From Acidimicrobiia bacterium (lineage in GTDB: Bacteria; Actinomycetota; Acidimicrobiia; Spongiisociales; SHLN01), in the NCBI GenBank assembly GCA_030623545.1, contig JAUXLW010000087.1, forward strand, positions 1-6,007: a stretch of DNA of 6,007 bases, written 5' to 3'. The translations under genes and the position numbers were made by a program. The notes under the pieces are model-generated. The model searched no databases. It was not told the origin of the DNA and saw only the letters and a list, made by a program, of their open reading frames with translations. Numbering within the stretch: position 1 is the first letter of the stretch; every line of letters starts with the position of its first letter. Below are positions 1 to 5,766 of this stretch, piece by piece.

Positions 1-210
1 AGCAAAGGCTTCTACCGCCGACCAGTCGTCGAATTGCATCATGGTGATGAACTCCACCTCGTCACCGGTTTCTTGCCGGAGTACGTCCAATCTGGTCAGG
101 CCGGGAATGGACCTTGCCATGATCCCCGGTGCGATCGTCGAATTGAGCAGCTCCTGGTAGACGTCGGCATTGGCAGGGACAGTCCAGCCATGCCAGATAC
201 GAACAATCAT
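1..210 (-). CDS. Antibiotic biosynthesis monooxygenase-like (ABM, dimeric alpha/beta barrel) small protein, C-terminus cut off
   Basis: The first 70 residues of a small cytosolic protein are present; the reading frame is still open at the left window edge, so the C-terminus is missing. It begins MIVRIWHGWT, followed by a helix-like stretch (residues about 16-30), a second strand around residues 36-46 (IPGLTRLDVL) and a third around 51-60 (EVEFITMMQF) ending in DDWSAVEAFA. This strand-helix-strand order with an F-D-x-W-x-A-V-x-A-F element is typical of ABM-like ferredoxin-fold proteins. Some act as cofactor-free quinone-forming monooxygenases or heme-degrading enzymes; many have no known role. 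The ATG at 208-210 is preceded by GGAG (216-219) 5 bases upstream and lies 11 bases after the RidA stop, so the two genes are probably co-transcribed and translationally coupled. Fold assignment is moderately confident; the reaction is unknown. Confidence 0.72.
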   Translation of the reverse strand, partial: MIVRIWHGWTVPANADVYQELLNSTIAPGIMARSIPGLTRLDVLRQETGDEVEFITMMQFDDWSAVEAFA

Positions 211-221
211 GACTACTCCGC

Positions 222-614
222 CTAGGCGACGGCCGTTGCCTCCAGCTCCACGAGAAGCTCCGGGAATGCCAGGCGGGCCACGCCCAGCAGGGTCGACGTG
301 TACTGGCAACCGGCCGCATTGAGCCGGCCAAGCTCGGCCGCGTTTTCGATGAGCTCGTCGACGTCGGTGGTGTAGACGTTGAGGCGGACGATGTCGGCCA
401 GCGTCATTCCTGCGGCTTCCAGTACCGCTTCGATGTTGTCGATCGACTTGTTGATCTGACCGGCCATGTTGCCGTCGTGCACGACCTTGCCCTCGTCGTC
501 GAGGGATACCTGGCCCGCCAGGTACAGGGTGCGCTCGGCCCCGGTGACTTCATGGCCGTGGTTGAACCCGTATTGCTCTTGCCTGGTCCAGGGATTGACG
601 ACTCGACGTTCCAT
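222..614 (-). CDS. RidA (YjgF/YER057c/UK114) family protein lacking the deaminase arginine
   Basis: A 130-residue cytosolic protein of normal RidA length. Family features include LYLAGQVSLD (residues 30-39, central strand), the helix NKSIDNIEAVLEAAGMTLAD (55-74), the strand IVRLNVYTTD (75-84) and the C-terminal stretch LVELEATAVA (121-130). Classical RidA proteins hydrolyse reactive enamine/imine intermediates to keto acids as trimers, using an arginine in a P-x-R-S-type motif just before the last strands. Here that site reads YTST (105-108), followed by LLGVARL, with no arginine. The protein therefore probably belongs to one of the Rid subgroups without the catalytic Arg, and its reaction is uncertain. 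The start is well supported: AAGGAGG at 625-631 sits 10 bases upstream of the ATG. It is the first gene of a two-gene unit with the ABM-like gene and diverges from the TauE-type permease. RutC of the pyrimidine Rut pathway is also a RidA-like protein, but this is not a RutC assignment. Confidence 0.93.
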   Translation of the reverse strand: MERRVVNPWTRQEQYGFNHGHEVTGAERTLYLAGQVSLDDEGKVVHDGNMAGQINKSIDNIEAVLEAAGMTLADIVRLNVYTTDVDELIENAAELGRLNAAGCQYTSTLLGVARLAFPELLVELEATAVA

Positions 615-780
615 GTTTTGTGTCCCTCCTTGAGTTGCGTTGTTTTCTTCGCCGCCCTGACGCTACCCCTTCAGGGTCACGCCGGGGCGCCGGCCGGGCG
701 CCGCCCACCGTCTAGCCTCCAATCGCCGCCGACCAGGGAAACCATGAGAGCGATATCAAGACGGATCCAGGCCAACTGAG
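615..780. promoter_or_regulatory. Divergent control region between RidA-family gene and TauE-family permease
   Basis: This 166-base gap must hold the promoters of both flanking genes. Visible elements are a perfect 6-base dyad CCCTGA-N10-TCAGGG (655-660 and 671-676), starting 40 bases upstream of the RidA start, and a very GC-rich repeat with two GGCGCC palindromes (686-691 and 697-702). A TANNNT-type hexamer TAGCCT lies at 713-718 on the plus strand and TAGCGT at 660-665 on the minus strand, but neither has a recognisable -35 partner, so I do not call either as a promoter. Close to the permease is an 11-codon ORF (744-779, peptide MRAISRRIQAN) with AGGGA upstream, ending one base before the permease ATG. 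The dyads could be operators or RNA hairpins. Confidence 0.4.
655..676. repeat. Inverted repeat CCCTGA-N10-TCAGGG
   Basis: The left arm CCCTGA is at 655-660 and the right arm TCAGGG at 671-676, a perfect 6-base match with a 10-base spacer. It lies in the divergent region. It could bind a dimeric regulator or fold as a short hairpin in the RidA leader mRNA. A 6-base dyad can arise by chance in GC-rich DNA, so function is unproven. Confidence 0.4.
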
Positions 781-1533
781 ATGACGGTCGAGCTCGCCCT
801 CCTCCTGGTCGTGGCGGGCGCCGTCTCCGGGACTCTCATAGGGACCGTCGGCATCGGAGGAGTGCTGTTGGTGCCTGCACTGGTTTTGTTCGGAGGGCTC
901 GGCGTTGAGGAGGCGACACCCGTCGCCTCGATGAGCTTCTTCTTCACAGGAGTCGCCGGGACCCTGGCTTACTCGCGGACAGACCGCGTTCCCTGGGAGT
1001 CCGTGCGGTGGTTGATGGTCGGTGTAGTGCCGGGAGCACTGGCAGGCGCTGCCGGCAATGTCGCGCTTAGTCCTGACGTGCTCACCGGCGTGATCGCTGT
1101 TGTGCTGGGAGCTGCCGCCGTGCGGGCGCTCATTCCCGAGAGAGCAGATAGGCCTTTAGCCGGAAAGGACCTGTCGTCCCGGGCGATGCTGGCCATCGGG
1201 ATCCTGGTGGGGTTCGGCTCGGCTCTGACCGGTACCGGCGGACCGGTGCTGTTGATCCCGGTCATGCTGCTATTGGGTGGTGGGGTGGTGGTCACGATCG
1301 CCGCGAGCCAGCCCATCCAGGTCCCGATCGCCATATTCGCCACTGCGGCATTCCTTGCGTACGGAGAGCTGGATTGGGAGTTGGGACTGGTGCTGGGGCT
1401 GGCCCAGGTTGCCGGTGTGATTGTCGGAGCCCGGCTCGGAGATCGTCTCCCCGCTGAGGCATTGCGAAATCTGGTCGGCATAGCCCTCGGCCTATCGGCT
1501 CTCACTTTTCTGATCAAGGCAGTGGCAGGATGA
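781..1533 (+). CDS. TauE/SafE family permease (sulfite/organic anion exporter-like, DUF81)
   Basis: A 250-residue inner-membrane protein, a usual length for the TauE/SafE family. It is almost entirely hydrophobic, with roughly eight to ten possible membrane segments (about residues 5-20, 24-40, 47-65, 76-93, 98-117, 134-150, 154-173, 181-195, 200-219 and 229-248). The two internal repeats each carry the family's glycine-rich re-entrant signature: GTVGIGGVLLVPALVLFG (21-38) and LTGTGGPVLLIPVMLLLG (149-166). A polar loop (ERADRPLAGKDLSSR, 120-134) joins the halves. Characterised members export sulfite, sulfoacetate or related anions; substrate cannot be predicted from sequence. The ATG at 781 has only a weak AGG (769-771) upstream. 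It lies one base after the stop of a possible 11-codon leader ORF (744-779). A stop at 745-747 in its own frame prevents a much longer N-terminus. It is transcribed alone, away from the RidA gene and towards the catabolic unit. Confidence 0.92.
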   Translation: MTVELALLLVVAGAVSGTLIGTVGIGGVLLVPALVLFGGLGVEEATPVASMSFFFTGVAGTLAYSRTDRVPWESVRWLMVGVVPGALAGAAGNVALSPDVLTGVIAVVLGAAAVRALIPERADRPLAGKDLSSRAMLAIGILVGFGSALTGTGGPVLLIPVMLLLGGGVVVTIAASQPIQVPIAIFATAAFLAYGELDWELGLVLGLAQVAGVIVGARLGDRLPAEALRNLVGIALGLSALTFLIKAVAG

Positions 1534-1728
1534 CTTTCACCATTTGACTCCTCTGCGACCGCCCGGCTCGAGGCAAGGCTCACCGGGGTTGCCCTGGTTC
1601 GGTTGCCCGGCGCCCCTCGATCGTCTCGAGCATGCCGAAGCGGCAACGTTCACATACCCAACCGGGATCGCCGCTCGCCTCGGCTACGTGGGCGACTTCT
1701 CAGTCCTGATTGCCCCGAAACGCGATTC
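1534..1728. other. Convergent intergenic region, no gene recognised
   Basis: These 195 bases separate the 3' ends of the permease and the VOC gene. The stretch holds small hairpins: CTCGA-tcgtc-TCGAG (1616-1630) and TGCCG-aag-CGGCA (1633-1645). Neither is followed by a T-run in either direction, so no standard intrinsic terminator can be called, although the second could contribute to termination for either strand. An 8-base direct repeat GGTTGCCC occurs at 1587-1594 and 1601-1608. Both strands carry open frames here, but none has a ribosome binding site or a recognisable protein. Confidence 0.5.
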
Positions 1729-2067
1729 TCAGTTCACGCAGAATTCGTTGCCTTCGGGGTCTTGCATCACGGTCCAGGTGGCGTTGGGGCTGGAATGTTT
1801 GGCGACGACCGATGCTCCTAGTGCGACGAGGTTGTTCACAGTCTCAGCCATGTCGTCGGAATTGATATCGAGGTGCATGCGGTTCTTGGCGATCTTGTCT
1901 TCCGGGACTTCTTGAAACGCCAGTCGGATGCCTCCCTGGCCCGGAGCGAGTCTCACGAAATCGCCCCAGTCGTCTTCAATCGCCTGGCCGGTGGCCGTCG
2001 ACCAGAAACCGGACAGCGCCCGGGCATCGTGGCAGTCGAAGGTGAGGTGTTCGATGATCAGTGCCAT
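1729..2067 (-). CDS. VOC superfamily protein (glyoxalase/bleomycin-resistance-like domain)
   Basis: A 112-residue single-domain protein of the vicinal oxygen chelate superfamily, close to the compact glyoxalase-like type. The N-terminal motif IIEHLTFDCHD (4-14) holds the usual first-strand histidine H7. LAFQEVPE (49-56) closes the first half, with Q52 or E53 at the usual second ligand position. RMHLDI (63-68) supplies H65, and DPEGNEFCV (103-111) supplies E108. These are the positions at which VOC proteins bind a divalent metal, so a metal-dependent isomerase, lyase, dioxygenase or drug-binding role is possible; the substrate is unknown. GAGGAG (2072-2077) lies 4 bases upstream of the ATG and overlaps the stop of the deaminase gene, leaving an 8-base gap. 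It is the last gene of the five-gene minus-strand unit. Confidence 0.9.
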   Translation of the reverse strand: MALIIEHLTFDCHDARALSGFWSTATGQAIEDDWGDFVRLAPGQGGIRLAFQEVPEDKIAKNRMHLDINSDDMAETVNNLVALGASVVAKHSSPNATWTVMQDPEGNEFCVN

Positions 2068-2075
2068 GGTTCTCC

Positions 2076-2546
2076 TCAGGTCCAGAATCCGTCATGGGCC
2101 CGTGCTGCCTCATCTTCTAGCGCAGGGCCGAGTACTTCGACGCCGTTTTCGGAACCGAGCAATCGGCGGGACCCGGTCAGGTGAAGCGGGGCGTCGGGGC
2201 GGTTGTCGAAGAACTCCATCAGTCTTTCAACTGAAAGGGCGAAGACCACGCGCCCGATTCCTGCCCAGAAGATGGCCCCGGAACACATGGCACACGGCTC
2301 GCAGCTCGAATACAGGGTGTGGGACGCCAGTTTCTCCGGCGACCACTTCCCGCTGGCGAAGCGGACGAGGTTGGTCTCGGCGTGGGCGGTGACGTCGGAG
2401 TCGGTTTGGACCGTGTTCTCCGCTTGGGCGACCTGGTGCCCGTCCGCATCGACGAGTACGGCTCCGAACGGATGGTTTCCGTGCTCACGGGCCTGGACCG
2501 ACACGTCGATCGCGACTCGTAGATGTTCTAGGTGAGCTCTGTCCAC
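2076..2546 (-). CDS. Cytidine/deoxycytidylate deaminase-fold nucleobase or nucleoside deaminase
   Basis: A 156-residue zinc hydrolase of the cytidine deaminase superfamily. HPFGAVLVD (25-33) is the first core strand region. TAHAET (54-59) contains zinc ligand H55 and proton-shuttle E57, and SCEPCAMCSGAIFWAG (81-96) contains zinc ligands C85 and C88. The pattern is closest to the guanine/cytosine deaminase-like branch (compare the CEPCPMCLGAIYWA motif of Bacillus guanine deaminase). The D-x-K-x-GA-type stretch after the zinc motif of the tRNA deaminase TadA is absent, so a free base, nucleoside or other amino-heterocycle is the likely substrate. The C-terminus HDGFWT may contribute aromatic residues to the active site, as C-terminal residues do in guanine deaminases. 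The start is GTG (2544-2546), 15 bases after the FAH stop, with no strong ribosome binding site (GATAGG-like at best). This suggests translation coupled to the FAH gene. Family is secure, substrate is not. Confidence 0.92.
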   Translation of the reverse strand: MDRAHLEHLRVAIDVSVQAREHGNHPFGAVLVDADGHQVAQAENTVQTDSDVTAHAETNLVRFASGKWSPEKLASHTLYSSCEPCAMCSGAIFWAGIGRVVFALSVERLMEFFDNRPDAPLHLTGSRRLLGSENGVEVLGPALEDEAARAHDGFWT

Positions 2547-2561
2547 TTGGTCTGGCCTATC

Positions 2562-3455
2562 TCAGGCCCGACCCTCGGGCGGATCCTGGCCATGCCCTTC
2601 CTTCCAACTGATGATGGGGTTACGGAGGACTCCGAGCTTTTCGATCTCGGCCTCGACCACGTCACCCGGCTTCAGGTACCAGGCCCACGGATCATCGCTG
2701 AAGGCAGCTACGCCGGCCACGGTGCCGGTGGAGATGACGTCCCCCGGGCTGTACCCCATAGCTGAATAGTGGGCGACGATCTCGGGGATCTTGACCCACA
2801 TGTTTCGTGAATTGGATACTTGCCGATCCTCGCCGTTGACACGCAAGCGCATGTCGAGGTTGTGTGGATCCCCTACTTCGTCCGGTGTGACAATCCAGGG
2901 CCCGAGTGGACAGAAGGTGTCGATTGCCTTGCAGAACGAGAAGACCCCCGATTTCATCTCATCGCGTTGGATATCGCGAGCTGTGATGTCGTTGAAGATC
3001 GTGTAGCCCCCGATGTAATCCTCTGCCTCCCCGGCGGTGAAATGTTTGCCTGCCTTCTTGATAACGATCGTGAGCTCCAGCTCATAGTCGAGCTCTTTGG
3101 TCAGGTGCTCCGGGTAGATGACCGGCTCGTCGGGGCCGATTACTGCGTCGACATTCTGGAAGAAGACGATCCACGGTGCGATGTCATGGGACCAGTTGAC
3201 GTTCTTCGATTCCTCCTCATGCTCCCGGAAGTTGCCGGCCGTGTGGAAGAACTTCTTCGGAATGATGGGAGCTTTGAGCTGGACATCGGCGAGGGGAGTC
3301 ACCGGTCCATCCGCGGCTCGGGCCATGTCGAGTCCGGCGTCCCCCATCTCGAACAGGCTTCGCATGTCCGGAACCTCGAGGCGTACAACGTCTTCGCCCT
3401 GAATCACGCCGGGGTGTTGCTCCCCGCCGGCATCCTCGAAAGTTACGAGTTTCAT
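2562..3455 (-). CDS. Fumarylacetoacetate hydrolase (FAH) family protein
   Basis: A 297-residue cytosolic hydrolase, normal length for a stand-alone FAH-family enzyme. The N-terminal cap region covers about residues 1-60 and the FAH barrel about 65-285. Visible active-site elements are NFREHEEE (75-82; lid His79 with a nearby Glu), the metal-binding ELDYELELT (121-129; E125 and E127), YTIFNDITARD (151-161; D156), K176 within the SFCKAIDTFCPLGPW stretch (173-187), and GDVISTGTVAGV (238-249). Family members hydrolyse C-C bonds of acylpyruvates such as fumarylpyruvate, decarboxylate oxaloacetate, or hydrate/isomerise dienoate intermediates of ring catabolism, using Mg2+ or Mn2+. The start is an ATGA overlap with the upstream M20 gene, supported by GGAG (3463-3466) 7 bases upstream inside that gene. 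All expected catalytic residues are present, so it should be active; substrate is unknown. Confidence 0.94.
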   Translation of the reverse strand: MKLVTFEDAGGEQHPGVIQGEDVVRLEVPDMRSLFEMGDAGLDMARAADGPVTPLADVQLKAPIIPKKFFHTAGNFREHEEESKNVNWSHDIAPWIVFFQNVDAVIGPDEPVIYPEHLTKELDYELELTIVIKKAGKHFTAGEAEDYIGGYTIFNDITARDIQRDEMKSGVFSFCKAIDTFCPLGPWIVTPDEVGDPHNLDMRLRVNGEDRQVSNSRNMWVKIPEIVAHYSAMGYSPGDVISTGTVAGVAAFSDDPWAWYLKPGDVVEAEIEKLGVLRNPIISWKEGHGQDPPEGRA

Positions 3456-4699
3456 GTGTTGACTCCGCAGTAGTGGACCGCGGTCAAAGCATAGGAAGTC
3501 GCCATATTCACGAGCGATTCAATCGGGACGCTTTCGCCATCGGGGCCGGGGAGGGCGCTCGAGATCGGGCCGTAGTTGACCGATGGGACTCCGTGGCGGC
3601 TCAAGGTCGACGCATCTGACCCCCACCTGACGTAGTCACGCTCGGCAGGGGCTCCGAACGTCTCCGAGTGCCCGGCATCGATCGCGCTGATCACCGGGTG
3701 GTCTTCGGCTATTTCGGAGCCGGGCACGGATACATAGATCTCGGAGGTGATCCCGGCGTCCGGGTACCTGGCGGTCAGCGCGGCCACGAGCTCCTCGAAC
3801 GCGGTATGGGCCTCGGTCAGCTCCATCGTTGGGGGCACTCGCATGTCGATGAAGAGGTCGGTGGTGTGGGGCGATCGGCTGGCCCGCCACGGGAAGCCAC
3901 CTCTGACCGAAGAGATGTTCAACGCCCCCGACCGGCCCTGGTAGGAGGAGCGCTCCTCCCACTCGGGAACAAACGCCGCTACATCACCAAGGACGTTGCG
4001 CATGCGAATGATCGAATTTTCGGCAAGCCGGCCGGGAACGTACGCCGTATGCATGAAAGGCCCGGCAGTGGAGATCCGCGCCCACAACGTCCCCCAATGC
4101 CCGAGCACCACCCGCTCCTCGGTCGGCTCGCCGAGGACACAGGCGTCGGCCCGGATTCCCTGTTCGACGAGGTGGCGGGTGCCGACTCCGTAACCGCGAT
4201 ACTCGGCCCCCTGGAAATCCCCCCATTCGGCTTTCTCGATTTCGCCGGCAACCCCGGCGATGATCACGTCGCCCCGCAAGCCGACGCCTGCGTCGAGCAA
4301 GGCGCGAACAGCCTCCACGTAACAAGCCACCGCACCCTTCATGTTCATGATGCCGAGTCCGAGGATGGCACCGTCGCGCACGATCGGCTCCGGCTTGAAG
4401 CCGGGACCGTCCAGCCACGGCTCGCGTCCTGAGTAGGACGTGTCGAGGTGACCGTTGAACATGAGAGTGGGACCGCCACCGGCGCCGGCCAGGCGTCCGA
4501 CCGCGTTCGCTCGACCTTCTTCGATCTGTTGCAGGGTAGATTCGAGGCCCGAGTTGCCCAGGAGTTCCGTCAGGTACTCGGCGCAGGCTTGTTCTGATCC
4601 CGTGAAGCTGGGGATGGCCACGAGCTCCATTGCCGTTTCAACCAGCCGGGCCTCGTCGATGGCGCCTTTGACAGCAGCGACGGTCTCAGGAGTGGTCAT
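3452..4699 (-). CDS. M20-family metallopeptidase/amidohydrolase with divergent metal site
   Basis: A 415-residue protein of the M20/ArgE/DapE/CPG2 group, of typical length, with a catalytic domain (about 1-195 and 315-415) and an inserted dimerisation domain (about 196-315). Clear landmarks are FNGHLDTSYSG (81-91; H84 metal ligand, D86), LGLGIMNMKGA (113-123), AGVAGEIEK (148-156), VLGEPTEE (188-195; E191), the dimerisation-domain HTAYVPG (217-223), and VRWGSDASTLSRHGVPSVNYGP (357-378). Relatives deacylate or decarbamoylate amino-acid-like substrates or cleave peptides with two zinc ions. Three usual ligand or catalytic positions look altered: the bridging Asp is N119, the Glu-Glu pair reads E-I-E, and the C-terminal A-H-T-P-type histidine region reads LPGPDGES. 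I set the start at ATG 4697-4699, which overlaps the LLM stop by ATGA. The frame stays open to 4855, but the extra 52 residues (His/Arg/Pro-rich) lie antisense-free within the LLM gene and look non-coding. No ribosome binding site is seen, pointing to translational coupling. Confidence 0.9.
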   Translation of the reverse strand: MTTPETVAAVKGAIDEARLVETAMELVAIPSFTGSEQACAEYLTELLGNSGLESTLQQIEEGRANAVGRLAGAGGGPTLMFNGHLDTSYSGREPWLDGPGFKPEPIVRDGAILGLGIMNMKGAVACYVEAVRALLDAGVGLRGDVIIAGVAGEIEKAEWGDFQGAEYRGYGVGTRHLVEQGIRADACVLGEPTEERVVLGHWGTLWARISTAGPFMHTAYVPGRLAENSIIRMRNVLGDVAAFVPEWEERSSYQGRSGALNISSVRGGFPWRASRSPHTTDLFIDMRVPPTMELTEAHTAFEELVAALTARYPDAGITSEIYVSVPGSEIAEDHPVISAIDAGHSETFGAPAERDYVRWGSDASTLSRHGVPSVNYGPISSALPGPDGESVPIESLVNMATSYALTAVHYCGVNT

Positions 4700-5766
4700 G
4701 ACTTGAAGTGGGGGAGCACTTCGGAGCCGAATTGTTCGAGTTGCCCGGCCCGGTCCGCTCCCCACAGCTCGAGCATGATGTGGGTGCAGCCGGCGGTGCG
4801 GTACTCCTGGATACGTTCGACACATTCGGCCGGCGTGCCGGCTATGGGACGGCACTTGTCGAGGATCTCGTCCGTGACTTTGGCTTTGGCAGCCAGGCGC
4901 CCCCCGGATTCCATGGCTTCAGCGATGGGCTCGAGCTCGCCCAAAGTGAGCCCGGCGTTGTCGAGCAACACGTCGGCCGAGCCCTGGATGTTCTGGACCT
5001 TGTTGGCTAGGTACATGCCGGCGATTTCCCGGGCGCCGTCCCGGCCTTTGTCGTGGTCCTGGTCGATGCTGGCAACGATGGTGCATCCGAGGTCGATGTC
5101 ATCACCGTTGCGCCCCACCTCTTCTGCGGCCCTGGCCAGGTTTTCGCGGGCGTAGCGGACGAAGCCCGGCGTGGTGATGCTGGGTGTCAGCAGGCCGTCG
5201 GCCAGTGCACCGGCGGTGGCCTGCATTTTCGGTCCGGTGCCGGCCATGTAGATCGGCACTTCCCAGTCCGGCGCTTCGGCATCGCTCCGGAGCTCCGGCG
5301 CCCTGGCGGTGAACTCTCGCCCCTCCACGTCTACGCTCTCGCCGGCCAGATACGACCTGATTATCCCGATCGCCTCTTTGACGTTGGTGAGGGGCCGCTC
5401 GGGCACCCGTTCCCCAACACCGATGGCCTTCATGAAAATCTTCGACGCGCCCAGACCGAGGTAAAACCGGCCGGGACCGGCCGCCTCCTGAGTAACCCTG
5501 GCCTCCATGGCGATCTGCAGGGGGTGGCGGGTATACGGCGAGATGATGCCCCAGCCGATAGCGAGCCGGTCGGTCTCGCGGGCCAAGATGGGCGAGAGGG
5601 CGCTGGCGGAGCGAGCCTCCATCGAGTGCTTGCGCCACCACGGATATGCCTCGGCCAGCCACATAGTGTCGAACCCGTGCCGGTCCATGACGTGGGCGTG
5701 TTCGAGGATCTCATCGAGCGGTTCCATGGTGAGCTGCATGACCCCGATGCGGAAGGGCACCGTCAT
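4696..5766 (-). CDS. LLM-class (luciferase-like) flavin/F420-dependent oxidoreductase
   Basis: A 356-residue TIM-barrel oxidoreductase of the bacterial luciferase superfamily, full length. Family elements are FRIGVMQLTMEPLDE (5-19, first strand), GFDTMWLAEAYPWW (31-44), SPYTRHPLQIAMEA (76-89), GRFYLGLGAS (99-108), VPIYMAGTGPKM (170-181; cofactor phosphate-binding region), ADGLLTP (189-195) and GTPAECVERIQEY (310-322), followed by the last strand CTHIMLEL (327-334). The arrangement is of the type often annotated as methylenetetrahydromethanopterin reductase-like, which in actinobacteria commonly uses F420 rather than FMN. FMN members act as monooxygenases and need a flavin reductase, and none is encoded in this window. 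A strong AGGAGGA (5774-5780) lies 7 bases upstream of the ATG, so this is probably the highly translated first gene of the unit. Its stop overlaps the M20 start. The cofactor call is an inference; family membership is secure. Confidence 0.94.
   Translation of the reverse strand: MTVPFRIGVMQLTMEPLDEILEHAHVMDRHGFDTMWLAEAYPWWRKHSMEARSASALSPILARETDRLAIGWGIISPYTRHPLQIAMEARVTQEAAGPGRFYLGLGASKIFMKAIGVGERVPERPLTNVKEAIGIIRSYLAGESVDVEGREFTARAPELRSDAEAPDWEVPIYMAGTGPKMQATAGALADGLLTPSITTPGFVRYARENLARAAEEVGRNGDDIDLGCTIVASIDQDHDKGRDGAREIAGMYLANKVQNIQGSADVLLDNAGLTLGELEPIAEAMESGGRLAAKAKVTDEILDKCRPIAGTPAECVERIQEYRTAGCTHIMLELWGADRAGQLEQFGSEVLPHFKS

Noticed and set aside
27..147. 11-base direct repeat TCGTCGAATTG (27-37 and 137-147)
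   Set aside because: Both copies lie inside the ABM-like coding region in different reading frames and are most likely coincidental.
1561..1615. tRNA-like TTCGG stretch in the convergent gap (ccctggttcggttgcccgg)
   Set aside because: The loop lacks the conserved A of the T-loop, the flanking arms do not pair as a T-stem, and no anticodon or acceptor stem can be built around it.
1616..1645. Small hairpins as intrinsic terminators between the permease and VOC genes
   Set aside because: Stems are only 5 base pairs and no T-run follows on either strand; noted in the intergenic entry but not called as terminators.
2820..3473. Long plus-strand open frame (217 codons) opposite the FAH gene
   Set aside because: It mirrors the FAH coding frame on the other strand and matches no protein family I recognise.
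4700..4855. N-terminal extension of the M20 gene by 52 residues to an ATG at 4853-4855
   Set aside because: The extension lies entirely inside the LLM coding region in another frame, is rich in His, Arg and Pro, and has no counterpart in M20 proteins; the ATGA overlap start at 4699 gives a normal-length protein.
222..5766. Assignment of the cluster as a true Rut (pyrimidine) operon
   Set aside because: The LLM protein is Mer-like rather than RutA-like, the amidohydrolase is M20 rather than the isochorismatase-like RutB, the RidA protein lacks the RutC-type arginine, and no RutF flavin reductase or uracil permease is present; only the pathway logic is similar.
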